Origin: Burkholderiales bacterium
GTDB taxonomy: Bacteria > Pseudomonadota > Gammaproteobacteria > Burkholderiales > SG8-39
Reading direction: 5' to 3'
DNA length: 60,768 nt
Assembly (NCBI GenBank): GCA_014860355.1
Contig: JACZJV010000127.1
Span: forward strand, 1 to 60,768
The notes under the pieces were generated by a model. It was not told where the DNA came from. It saw only the letters and a program-made list of their open reading frames with translations, and did no database searches. Made by a program: the position numbers and the translations under genes. How positions within the stretch are numbered: the first letter of the stretch is position 1; every line of letters starts with the position of its first letter. Shown piece by piece: positions 53,466 through 60,544 of this stretch.

Positions 53466-53690
53466 ATGAAGAACGACAACGCCACGGCGGCCATCGCCGC
53501 CAACTTCTACGCCCTCGATACTCTCTTGCGGCAAGCCGCCGCACGGGTCGCAGAAGGAATTCCGTATCTCGATCGCGGCAACAATAACGCCGCCATCGGC
53601 GCCGTGCTCGGCCTCGACGACACGCTGCAGGACGCGCACGCGCTCTACCGCGCGATTCTCACGCTCCACCGCAGCAAGGGGAGGGCGTGA
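53466..53690 (+). CDS. Small hypothetical protein (74 aa)
   Basis: Not recognised. Helix-rich: NATAAIAANFYALDTLLRQAAARVAEGIPYLDRGNNNAAIGAVLGLDDTLQDAHALYRAILTLHRS. Strong AAAGGAGAC ribosome binding site. Ends at the start of the DUF6900-like gene. Confidence 0.65.
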   Translation: MKNDNATAAIAANFYALDTLLRQAAARVAEGIPYLDRGNNNAAIGAVLGLDDTLQDAHALYRAILTLHRSKGRA

Positions 53691-53878
53691 TGCTGGACAA
53701 ACGCCTCGAAAAGATCGCGCTCGACCATCTCGGGATTCCGACCCTCAAACGGCGCGACAGCGATAGCCTGGATTTCCACGACCTCGCGGTCTGGCAAATT
53801 CGCAAGGCCCTTGAGGCCGCGTATTGGGCCGGCGTTTTCCAGAGCCATCCTGCAGGAGGCTCCGATGCCCATGAATAA
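53690..53878 (+). CDS. DUF6900-like protein (62 aa)
   Basis: 62 residues. The block DKRLEKIALDHLGIPTLKRRDSDSLDFHDLAVWQIRKALEAAYWAGV is the DUF6900 pattern (D-x-F-x-x-x-A-V-W-x-I-R-x-A-L-x-x-A-Y-x-A-G), found in small proteins beside adenine methylases and plasmid genes. ATG overlaps the previous stop; GTG at 53687 is an alternative. Its C-terminus overlaps the start of the methylase gene. Confidence 0.7.
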   Translation: MLDKRLEKIALDHLGIPTLKRRDSDSLDFHDLAVWQIRKALEAAYWAGVFQSHPAGGSDAHE

Positions 53879-54551
53879 CAGCATCATCCAGGGCGACTGC
53901 CTCGACATCTTGCCCACACTGCCCACCGAGAGTGTCGGCCTGGTCGTAACAGATCCGCCCTACCTGGTACGTTATCGCGACCGTAGCGGTCGCACGGTCA
54001 GGAACGACGACAACCCCGGGGTGCTGGCCGCATTCACCGACATCTATCGGCTTCTGAAACCAGACAGCCTCTGCATTTCGTTCTACGGCTGGAATAGCGT
54101 CGATGCGTTCTTCGCCGCCTGGCGCGGGGCAGGATTCCGGCCGGTAGGCCATATCGTCTGGCCCAAGGACTACGCATCGAGCCGGCGCTACCTCCAGGCC
54201 TGCCATGAACAGGCTTACCTGCTCGCGAAGGGCACGCCCCGGATTCCAGCTGAGCCCGTCAAGGACGTGCAGTCGTGGGAATACACCGGCAACCGCGCAC
54301 ACCCGACAGAGAAAGCCGTCAGCGTTCTAAAGCCGCTGATTTCGTGTTTCTCGTCCCCAGGCGATCTTGTGCTTGATCCGTTCGCCGGTTCAGGCAGCGC
54401 GTGCGTCGCCGCGGCACTCTCAGGTCGTCGTTATCTTGGCATCGAGCTGGAGGCCCGATATTGCGAGCATGCGCGCCGCCGCCTGGCTGGCGTGTCGCGT
54501 TGCCTTGATCGGCAGACTCAAGCGGGAGGATGCCACCGACGCACTGTCTGA
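53865..54551 (+). CDS. Orphan DNA adenine methyltransferase
   Basis: 228 residues. DPPYLVRYRDRSGR motif IV near residue 28, FYGWNSVDAFFAAWRGAGFRPVGHIVWPKDYASS, then DPFAGSGSACVAAALSG as the SAM motif. No restriction partner is adjacent; probably protects or regulates the element. GCAGGAGG is 5 bp from the ATG. A small remnant of the same gene type is seen at 29595. The stop lies 43 bp before the convergent Shedu gene. Confidence 0.88.
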   Translation: MPMNNSIIQGDCLDILPTLPTESVGLVVTDPPYLVRYRDRSGRTVRNDDNPGVLAAFTDIYRLLKPDSLCISFYGWNSVDAFFAAWRGAGFRPVGHIVWPKDYASSRRYLQACHEQAYLLAKGTPRIPAEPVKDVQSWEYTGNRAHPTEKAVSVLKPLISCFSSPGDLVLDPFAGSGSACVAAALSGRRYLGIELEARYCEHARRRLAGVSRCLDRQTQAGGCHRRTV

Positions 54552-54594
54552 AGATGATTCAGGCAGTCGTTGGGCGGACGGATTGATGCGGTGG

Positions 54595-55806
54595 CTAGGC
54601 GTCTTTCGAAAGCTGCTGGAGAACAAATTGGAGTCTTCGCAACAGATCATCATAGGTCACAATATCAACAATGTTCTTGTACTTGCGCTTGACAACCTCG
54701 AAGTCACGCCGCTGCGCCGGTGTTAGGTTTCTGTCTCGCCCAATGATCACTATCCCAGTCGGGTTGGTGATACTTATTTTGAAATCTGTGGGTAGCTCGG
54801 CGGCAAAGCGCTCAGAGAGAACCCGTTCCCCGTCAGTTCCCCATCGATTCAGGTAGTAGATGTACTTCTCAATCTGCATGACTGCGCCGGAGAGTTCGCG
54901 CAGCGGGATATGGTTGTCCCGATAAGTACCCTCAGAAACGACGCTCTTGTCAAACGGTTTCTTGATTTCAACAACATCGACATTACCCGAAGCATCGATA
55001 AGAAGAATATCTATCTCACGGTTTTTGCGCGCGTCAAGGTCTCGAATCGAGACCCCCTCGAAAGCTTGGATGTAGCGCGGGTTCAAGAGGCGGATGATTT
55101 GTAGAATCTCGGATTGCCAGCGGGACTCTGCATACGATTCTTCCGACTGGAGCATACGGGTCAGCCGCTCGTAGAGCAGCTCAAACTTCTGGACTTCGGC
55201 CTCTCGAAACGTGTCAAGCAAGTTGTCGGCTGGCGAAGCGACGCGCCGGCCTAGATAGTTCTGATATAGACGTTCGGCATCGACCGCGGTGTCAGTGTAT
55301 TCGCGCACAACGGCGGCGACGCGTGCAAGGGAGTAGCGGTGAAGCTCGTGTCCGCTGGGGAAGCGGCGGATGAGGCCAAGGAACGCTGCCTCAGGAATGG
55401 CATCCGTCGCTGGGCCGCCCACAACAATGCGCCGGGGGCGAAGCTCCGCAATCTGGCTGAACACTGAGACCCGCCGTTCAGCCGTGAACCACTTCCATGT
55501 AATTTCGCTGTCCTGGTGAAGCAGTACCGGAACGCCGACTTCGAGCACTCGGTCGTCCAGCATATAGTAGCCATCTTGCAGGGAGCCAATCCTGAATCGA
55601 AGCGGTTCATCAGCCCGCCAGCCGGCATCATCCTTGGCTTCTCGGGGTGGCAGCAAATCTGACTCCGCCAGCCGGAACGTGCCCTTAATGACGAGATCCT
55701 CGTTGCGTTTGAAGCGATTCTGGACCCATTCGTCATCGTCGCGAGGTCTGTAGGCGAGGATCAGTGAGCCGTCTTCCGATTTTTCGAATTCGACCGCAGT
55801 ATGCAA
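54595..55806 (-). CDS. sduA: Shedu anti-phage nuclease (DUF4263)
   Basis: 403 residues. The last part has the DUF4263 nuclease core: SRWQSEILQIIRLLNPRYI, NREIDILLIDASGNVDVVEIKKPFDK (D ... E-x-K) and AVMQIEKYIYYLNRW. The N-terminal 190 residues are unrelated and may sense phage signals, as in other Shedu proteins. Single-gene defence system. Convergent with the adenine methylase. Confidence 0.88.
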   Translation of the reverse strand: MHTAVEFEKSEDGSLILAYRPRDDDEWVQNRFKRNEDLVIKGTFRLAESDLLPPREAKDDAGWRADEPLRFRIGSLQDGYYMLDDRVLEVGVPVLLHQDSEITWKWFTAERRVSVFSQIAELRPRRIVVGGPATDAIPEAAFLGLIRRFPSGHELHRYSLARVAAVVREYTDTAVDAERLYQNYLGRRVASPADNLLDTFREAEVQKFELLYERLTRMLQSEESYAESRWQSEILQIIRLLNPRYIQAFEGVSIRDLDARKNREIDILLIDASGNVDVVEIKKPFDKSVVSEGTYRDNHIPLRELSGAVMQIEKYIYYLNRWGTDGERVLSERFAAELPTDFKISITNPTGIVIIGRDRNLTPAQRRDFEVVKRKYKNIVDIVTYDDLLRRLQFVLQQLSKDA

Positions 55807-56149
55807 TTCAAACGCCTAACGATGTAATCATCGGAGAAGTTACTCAATAAAGTAGCTTCGCGCTTTGAGCGTGCGCTGTCAACGCTCAGGGAAATCACCG
55901 TACTATGAGAACTATGTGATTTCTCGTTAAATTCGTCTGTGGAAAATGGGTCCACATCCAAATTTGGCAAACGAATCGCAAACGGCAGCCCCTAAAGCGG
56001 CACCGCGAGCATGCGCTTCGTCCTCGCATTGAATGGCGTGACGGTATTCTGGAAATCTGCACTGCATACCGGTCGCCGGAAGCGGAATTCCGTCTTGAGG
56101 CGGTAGGCCGCCCACTGCTACCTTGGGTAGATGAAAGGGAGCAGAACAG
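55807..56149. other. Gap between Shedu and the right-end gene
   Basis: No supported gene; a 62-residue minus-strand frame (55927-56115) has no RBS or homology that I can recognise. Lower GC than the genes around it. Ends with GGGAGCAGAAC, RBS of the next gene. Confidence 0.35.
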
Positions 56150-56500
56150 ATGGCGGAGTGGGTGCCGATACAGGACGGTAGGCTTATCGCAGCGGATGTG
56201 ATTCGATGGAAAGAAAATGTTTATGGCCCTCGGAGATCGCGAAAAGCGAAGGCAGCCCGGCTTGGCGTTCGGCTCGTAACGGCCGAAGTGCTAAAAGAGC
56301 CAGATACACAAGGATGGATGCAACTGCTGGTGCTGAAGTGCGATATTTTAAAAGTGATGTCGGTCAGGACACCGCCGGAATTTTCGTCTAATATGACAAT
56401 TAAGCGCGCTCTCAAGACAATCATGCGAGGCAATCCCGAGCGGATGTTGTGGAGCGACGAAAGCGCGCGTGATGCTGTGATAATCAGAAGCGCAACTTAG
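56150..56500 (+). CDS. Hypothetical protein near attR (116 aa)
   Basis: Not recognised. Begins MAEWVPIQDGRLIAADVIRWKENVYGPRRSRKAKAARLG, with basic and Trp-rich patches, then LGVRLVTAEVLKEP. Good RBS GGGAGCAGAAC. Genes of this size just inside the right end of tRNA-integrated elements are often accessory, but no domain is visible here. Confidence 0.6.
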   Translation: MAEWVPIQDGRLIAADVIRWKENVYGPRRSRKAKAARLGVRLVTAEVLKEPDTQGWMQLLVLKCDILKVMSVRTPPEFSSNMTIKRALKTIMRGNPERMLWSDESARDAVIIRSAT

Positions 56501-56521
56501 AAGAATTGCGCCAATAAATTG

Positions 56522-56744
56522 CTCCCAACCCCTTGCAAATTTACACACTTTGTTACACACTTTTCATGTGCAAATAAAAATATCTTGTAATATCAAAAGG
56601 ATGCGTAGACAATGCCAGACTTGAAAACCAGCGAGGGTGCAAGCTCTCCGTGAGTTCGAATCTCACCCCATCCGCCATGACAACCGGTACTGAACCATGA
56701 TTGTGTTGGGCGCGGATAACCTTGAAAAATCAACTATCTGCAAG
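56522..56744 (+). repeat. Long direct repeat, copy 1 (includes attR1)
   Basis: About 223 bp repeated at 60545-60768 with a few changes. It contains the arm-like TTACACAC doublet, the core CTTGAAA, the tRNA-Ser 3' half and 65 further bp ending at CTGCAAG. Its extension past the tRNA end shows that what lies right of each att site is also copied. Confidence 0.85.
56620..56677 (+). other. attR1: core CTTGAAA and tRNA-Ser 3' half
   Basis: CTTGAAAACCAGCGAGGGTG starts a tRNA-Ser-like 3' half with variable arm GAGGGTGCAAGCTCTCC and T-loop TTCGAATC, ending CCATCCGCCA. Its acceptor strand pairs perfectly with GGATGGG but leaves mismatches with the GGAAGGT of the 13849 half. Confidence 0.85.
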
Positions 56745-56927
56745 GACATTTGAGTTCACGCCCCTTCATCCACACCATTCGATTTTCAAGCTGTTCTAGT
56801 GTTGTCCACAAAAAAAGTTTTAGATGAACCAGACTTTTTATCTGAATGCTACAAAGTGCATTCGCTATTAACATATACAAATCAACATGTTGTATGACAC
56901 ACGCTGTTGCTGTTTTTATTACACACA

Positions 56928-56950
56928 TACTTACACACAATAAATTACCA
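56928..56950 (+). promoter_or_regulatory. Second set of arm-like repeats
   Basis: TTACACACATACTTACACAC resembles the doublet by the integrase at 13967 more than the one at attR, so it may mark the left arm of the second element, about 300 bp from its core. Confidence 0.5.
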
Positions 56951-56988
56951 TCTAATTTACTTCTTGATCTGTGTAAGAAAAGTTTTTA

Positions 56989-57008
56989 GCGTTCCTGTTC
57001 AGGAACGC
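56989..57008. other. Perfect palindrome in the second element
   Basis: GCGTTCCTGTTCAGGAACGC, 9-10-bp arms. Position just before the decayed helicase tail; could be a terminator-like or protein-binding site. Confidence 0.5.
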
Positions 57009-57075
57009 CAAATTTTCCGGCCCATCAGCATCGCTCCGATGTTTCTTGCTCATCTATGGACGGATGCGAACGGTG

Positions 57076-57208
57076 ATGCCACACCGTTCTTAAGTAAAGC
57101 AGCATGAGTGGTCAATCGTTAAAACTGGCTGGCGCAAGGTAAAATTGTTGGGACGTGGTAAGCCTCGTTATCATTCATTCAGAAACGGAATCCGAAGAGC
57201 CCGCCATT
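57076..57208 (+). repeat. Duplicate of 49314-49445 (helicase tail and DUF2326 end)
   Basis: ATGCCACACCGTTCTTAAGT and following bases repeat the end of the 49171-49346 helicase remnant and the last 11 codons of the ABC-3C ATPase on the minus strand. It ends at GCCAT, where it fuses to DNA equal to 52344 onward. Confidence 0.85.
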
Positions 57209-57265
57209 CGACTTCCCTACGCCGGTACGCCGTGCGCGACTGTTTCACAGCGCCGCACTTTGATT

Positions 57266-57523
57266 TTAACGCCCGTTAATCATCGCCATAAGACGTTCGA
57301 CGCTTATGCGCCGAAAATCCGCGTTGCGGACGCGGGAGAAATCTCCGGCATCAATGCCCGTGAGGCTTTGTGCCTTTCTCACGCTCAACCCGTCCCTATC
57401 GAGCGTTTTGATGATTTCGGCAGCCAGAATCGCCTTCAACTGGCGAACGTCGGCATCTGCCATGTCAAAGTCGCGATAGATGTTTCCGCTTCCGCGAATA
57501 ATCTCTAGCTCTTCCTTTTTCAT
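57266..57523 (-). pseudogene. Decayed HigA-type antitoxin
   Basis: 85 residues, closely similar to the 52358 protein over its first 84. A 17-bp deletion (matching a stretch near 52412 in the intact copy) shifts the frame and removes the last 22 residues including GSRVEVKVKVRR. The DNA-binding domain may still fold. Confidence 0.75.
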
Positions 57524-57740
57524 CGCAACATCTCCTTCAATCGCTTTATACGGTCCTTAATCAAATCAATCTCGTGTTTCGGGGTCTTGATGCCATGCGT
57601 CGATTTTTTCTGAAATGCATTACCCCTGTAGGGCAATGCAATCTCAAACACGCCTGACCCGAGCCCTTTCATCGGCTTGGCTATTCCCGCCTTGCCACCC
57701 TCGGCGGCGATGCTCCACGCATCCAGAACCATATCGCGCG
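57520..57740 (-). pseudogene. Truncated RelE/HigB-type toxin
   Basis: Missing its N-terminus (joined to other DNA at about 57740) and an 18-residue in-frame segment (YRVVYAVQLGDDLWVVHA in the intact gene). Residues AEGGKAGIAKPMKGLGSGVFEIALPYRGNA and AFQKKSTHGIKTPK remain. Not functional. Confidence 0.75.
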
Positions 57741-57755
57741 CGGCCTTGCTTTCTT

Positions 57756-58034
57756 TTACACCAGCTCGATCGAAACGCGGCGCCCGACGATCGCAGCGGC
57801 ACGTTGCAGACTGGAGAGCGTAATGTCGTTTTTTCCATCAAGCAGCCTGTCAACCTGTGAGCGGCTCGTCTTGAGCATGATGGCCATTTTGTTTTTCGAG
57901 ATTTTTCTTTTCTTCATAGCGTCCGCGAGCTGCCAGGCGACGACTTCCTTGACCGCCTGTGCCTGTGCTTCCTCGAAGACGCCTTCGTCCTTGAGAAAAT
58001 CGTCGATACCTGAACCCATGTGTTTTTTGCTCAT
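57756..58034 (-). CDS. HigA-type antitoxin (XRE), second system
   Basis: 92 residues. N-terminal tail GSGIDDFLKDEGVFEEAQAQAVKEVVAWQLADAMKKRKISKNKMAIMLKTSRSQVDRLLDGKNDI with the HTH MAIMLKTSRSQVDRLLDG, then VGRRVSIELV. Neutralises the toxin encoded just before it on the same strand; start overlaps toxin stop. Different in sequence from the 52358 antitoxin. Confidence 0.85.
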   Translation of the reverse strand: MSKKHMGSGIDDFLKDEGVFEEAQAQAVKEVVAWQLADAMKKRKISKNKMAIMLKTSRSQVDRLLDGKNDITLSSLQRAAAIVGRRVSIELV

Positions 58035-58387
58035 CGCTCTAACTCCTTCTTGCGTTTGCGCGCCAATTCCAAATCTTCATCCGGCGTTGTACGGGTCTTC
58101 TTGATAAACCCGTGGAGCGCAACCAGGTGCTCCCGGTAAAGGCAAATCAGCACACGAGCTGTCCGTTTGGTCGGAAGGTCTGTGCGGATTTCCCACAGGC
58201 CGCTTCCCATCGGACGGCACAGCGGCATACCCACCGGCCAGCGCCATTGCGCCCGTAACAAGTCAGTGCCTATGGCACGGCGCTCCGCCTCTGCCAAATC
58301 CTTCAGCCAGTCCCGGACAGGTTCATGTCCGGCCGACGTGCGGAAGAAAACGAGCGGAATTTTCTGCGGCTGTGAGTCCTTCACCAT
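58031..58387 (-). CDS. RelE/Gp49-type toxin, second system
   Basis: 118 residues: VFFRTSAGHEPVRDWLKDLAEAERRAIGTDLLRAQWRWPVG, RPMGSGLWEIRTDLPTKRTARVLICLYREHLVALHGFIKKTRTTPDEDLELARKRKKE. Gp49-type mRNA interferase. Its promoter contains an operator (58409-58426). Apparently intact, unlike the neighbour pair. Confidence 0.87.
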   Translation of the reverse strand: MVKDSQPQKIPLVFFRTSAGHEPVRDWLKDLAEAERRAIGTDLLRAQWRWPVGMPLCRPMGSGLWEIRTDLPTKRTARVLICLYREHLVALHGFIKKTRTTPDEDLELARKRKKELER

Positions 58388-58406
58388 ACTGCACCGTATC
58401 TAATAC

Positions 58407-58436
58407 ATTGTACTATAAAAAGTACATATCGCGCAA
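58407..58436 (-). promoter_or_regulatory. Promoter and operator of the second toxin-antitoxin operon
   Basis: Minus strand: -35 TTGCGC (58431-58436), 18-bp spacer, -10 TACAAT (58407-58412). The inverted repeat TGTACT / AGTACA (58409-58426) overlaps the -10, giving autoregulation. Confidence 0.75.
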
Positions 58437-58456
58437 GTCTTATTAATTCAAGAACA

Positions 58457-58550
58457 GCGAAGGGCAGAAAAGCGTTTTGCGCTCTTCCGCCCTTCTGCAC
58501 ATCCCTAACGCAGGTGAGAGCAACATGACACCCCGCGCCCCTTTTTGCAA
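58457..58550 (-). repeat. Dispersed palindromic repeat, copy E
   Basis: GAAGGGCAGAA ... TTCCGCCCTTC arms (58459-58469, 58485-58495), then ACATCCCTAACGCAGGTGA and ATGACACCCCGCGCCCCTTT-TTGCAAG. Lies upstream of the 58387 toxin gene. Confidence 0.8.
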
Positions 58551-58730
58551 GAATTCGCGGCCTTGACCCCTTGTGCGCGCCGTGCCGACGCCAGGCGGCG
58601 CCGCGCATCGCGTATGACACTCTCTGCGTAAAAACACACACAGGCTGCCTGAAGGCAGTGTCGCAACATTAACCACAAATTGAGCGATAGATCGAAACGT
58701 ATTTCAAAGTTGAATGTAAGTTTTTTGTAA

Positions 58731-59515
58731 GCTAGGTTTCGACGTCGCCTTCACGGAGAAAGATTTAGAGGTGAATAAATTGAGCAGGAAATGGTTCTTG
58801 GCAATTCTAAGCGCGGTACTACTACTGGCCGTACTGAGCTGGTCGTCAGGAGCGAGTGCCTGCGAACCCTCCAAGGAGCATCCCATGTCTGCCATATTTA
58901 CGGGGCTGAATGGGGTGGGACTTTTTGTTGAAGTTTCTCCTCCGAAATATGAAGAGTCGTTATCTTGCTATCGAAGAGAAGAAAAGTGTGCGGATGAGAG
59001 GGGGCTAACCTTAAAGAAACGCGCTAATTTTCTTGAGAAGGTTCAAAAAACAAATCAAGAATACCCAAAGTGTCTTCATCGCGAAAATCTAATAAAAGCG
59101 ATAAAAGCACAGATTAATGAAAAAGTTTTGCCCTATCTTGTTCAAGGAAGCGCGTGCAAGGACAGTAGCGTAGTTATCTTAGGTAATAGGCAAGAAATGA
59201 AAGATCACTTGTCTTTGGGGAGAAAAGATAAATTAACTATCCTGGTCAAGGTTCAGATTCTCGATCAAATAACTCCCGCGATTGCCGTTCTTTCAACTGA
59301 TTTCTATAGGCCTGATATTGGGCATGGTGAGCTGTATGAAAAAACATTTTTAGATCGCACTACTGCTATACCGATCAATTTACCTGAAGACAAAATTGAA
59401 GAGATGGTATTGCGTCATATTAGTTACATCAATATTTCAACAAGAGAAGCTCATGAATAGGTAGGTTTCGACGTCGCCTTCACGGAGAAAGATTTAGAGA
59501 TGAATAAATTGAGCA
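58731..59515 (+). repeat. Direct repeat of gene leaders (GTTTCGACGTCGCC ... GATTTAGAG)
   Basis: The two leaders (58731-58788 and 59460-59517) share TAGGTTTCGACGTCGCCTTC and continue through the RBS GGAGAAAGATTTAGA and the signal-peptide start with only isolated changes. The coding regions diverge after the signal peptide. Confidence 0.8.
58771..59460 (+). CDS. Secreted protein, paralogue 1 of a tandem pair
   Basis: 229 residues. Signal peptide MNKLSRKWFLAILSAVLLLAVLSWSSGASAC with A-S-A/C, possibly a cysteine-based lipoprotein or simple secretion. Mature part: NGVGLFVEVSPPKYEESLSCYRR and four further cysteines; KLTILVKVQILDQITPAIAVLSTDFY; LPEDKIEEMV. No family recognised. GTG start (GAGGTG) after GGAGAAAGATTTA. 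It and the next gene share their 5' leaders and signal sequences. Confidence 0.7.
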   Translation: MNKLSRKWFLAILSAVLLLAVLSWSSGASACEPSKEHPMSAIFTGLNGVGLFVEVSPPKYEESLSCYRREEKCADERGLTLKKRANFLEKVQKTNQEYPKCLHRENLIKAIKAQINEKVLPYLVQGSACKDSSVVILGNRQEMKDHLSLGRKDKLTILVKVQILDQITPAIAVLSTDFYRPDIGHGELYEKTFLDRTTAIPINLPEDKIEEMVLRHISYINISTREAHE

Positions 59516-60201
59516 GAAAATATTTCTTACTTCTATTCCTGATAATCGCCGGCTTCTCTCCCCAGGCGGCCACGGCCAATGTCACTTGCACTACACCACT
59601 AACACCAAAGCAAAACATATTTAAGAATCTAAGCGGAGTTAGCCTCTATGTGGACGTTTTACCCGCTAGCTATCTGCGCGCCGAAGAATGCCACAATCGG
59701 GAAGCTGAATGTGTGGAGAACACACCTGCTCTGAAACGGTTTCCGGAAATGTATCCGAGGGGGCAGGAGCGCTTCATCCAAGAATTGGTAGACGATTACA
59801 AAGCGTTTCCGGCCCCGCTTCATCGAGAAAATCTCATTCGATTATTCACGGCGAGAATCAAGCGCAAATACAGCTCGTTTATCGCGCCCGACAATAATTG
59901 TCAGATTTCCGATGTCACCATAATCGACAAGAAGACTCTCAATAGAGTCGCTGAGGACAAAGACAATGTCACCATCATCGTCAGATTACGGATCCTTCAG
60001 GACACAAAGCCTCAAATCGCACTGCTGACGACGGATATTTATAGAGGCGATCCTCAGTACACAGACTTAACGTCCCAAGTTCTCATGGGTGACCAAACGG
60101 CGATTCCACTCGACCTTCCTGAAGATCGAATTGCTGATCTCGTAAGTAGATTTGCAAATGGTTTGTTCGTTCCGACGCTTCCCGGAGAATTTGATAAATA
60201 A
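59500..60201 (+). CDS. Secreted protein, paralogue 2 of a tandem pair
   Basis: 233 residues. Signal peptide MNKLSRKYFLLLFLIIAGFSPQAATA, then layout as the previous protein (NLSGVSLYVDVLPASYLRAEECHNREAEC, VTIIVRLRILQDTKPQIALLTTDIYRGD, LPEDRIADLVSRFANG). Begins with ATG instead of GTG at the equivalent place. Function unknown; may act in the periplasm. Higher GC than paralogue 1. Confidence 0.7.
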   Translation: MNKLSRKYFLLLFLIIAGFSPQAATANVTCTTPLTPKQNIFKNLSGVSLYVDVLPASYLRAEECHNREAECVENTPALKRFPEMYPRGQERFIQELVDDYKAFPAPLHRENLIRLFTARIKRKYSSFIAPDNNCQISDVTIIDKKTLNRVAEDKDNVTIIVRLRILQDTKPQIALLTTDIYRGDPQYTDLTSQVLMGDQTAIPLDLPEDRIADLVSRFANGLFVPTLPGEFDK

Positions 60202-60215
60202 AAAGGAGAAACGTT

Positions 60216-60389
60216 ATGAGCTATACAGATATTCTTCGTACATACAACTTCACAAATCTGCCGAACAACGCAATCTCGCCGACGGAGAGTGGTATCTATG
60301 AAATCGGATACACGCTGCTCGCTAAAACTGATGTTCCGTCGATCGGCCCCTTAGGCCTCATTTGGCGAGCCCTCCAAGCCACTGTTTGA
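60216..60389 (+). CDS. Small ORF (57 aa), third in the tandem, probably truncated
   Basis: MSYTDILRTYNFTNLPNNAISPTESGIYEIGYTLLAKTDVPSIG ... ; AAAGGAGAAACGTT precedes the ATG. No similarity to the two paralogues. It reads into the convergent minus-strand frame at 60358 and may be a gene cut by a junction near 60355. Confidence 0.5.
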   Translation: MSYTDILRTYNFTNLPNNAISPTESGIYEIGYTLLAKTDVPSIGPLGLIWRALQATV

Positions 60390-60540
60390 ATTTCGCAGTC
60401 GTCTGAAACGGGAATTCTTCTACAGCCACTGCGCCGTTTGCCTTTGCGGCACGATAGGTATTGCGCTTGATGCCGTCATAACCGAACTTCTGCTGCGCGC
60501 CTTCCGCGACAGCAGAAATCCACCGGACGAGGAAGTGCAC
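60358..60540 (-). CDS. Hypothetical short protein (60 aa), GTG start
   Basis: HFLVRWISAVAEGAQQKFGYDGIKRNTYRAAKANGAVAVEEFPFQTTAKFKQWLGGLAK: a compact alpha/beta pattern. GGGAGGA lies 3 bp before the GTG. It ends opposite the 60216 frame. Unrecognised; could also be a fragment of a longer gene. Confidence 0.45.
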   Translation of the reverse strand: MHFLVRWISAVAEGAQQKFGYDGIKRNTYRAAKANGAVAVEEFPFQTTAKFKQWLGGLAK

Positions 60541-60544
60541 ATTC

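Larger units (their letters stand above)
13881..56626 (+). mobile_element. Integrative mobilizable element with a defence island (about 43 kb)
   Basis: Bounded on the left by the interrupted tRNA-Ser with core CTTGAAA (13881-13887) and on the right by the same core followed by a tRNA-Ser 3' half (56620-56677). It starts with a tyrosine integrase and contains a relaxase, MobC and VirD4-type coupling protein but no recognised mating-pair formation genes, so I class it as mobilizable rather than self-transmissible. Cargo is dominated by predicted anti-phage and restriction genes. The left 200 bp and the att ends are markedly AT-rich compared with the host. Confidence 0.85.

Noticed and set aside
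20522-58550. Integron attC sites as explanation of the palindromic repeats
   Set aside because: Although CTAAC/GTTAG is present, the paired RYYYAAC and GTTRRRY core boxes at the two ends are missing and no integron integrase is seen.
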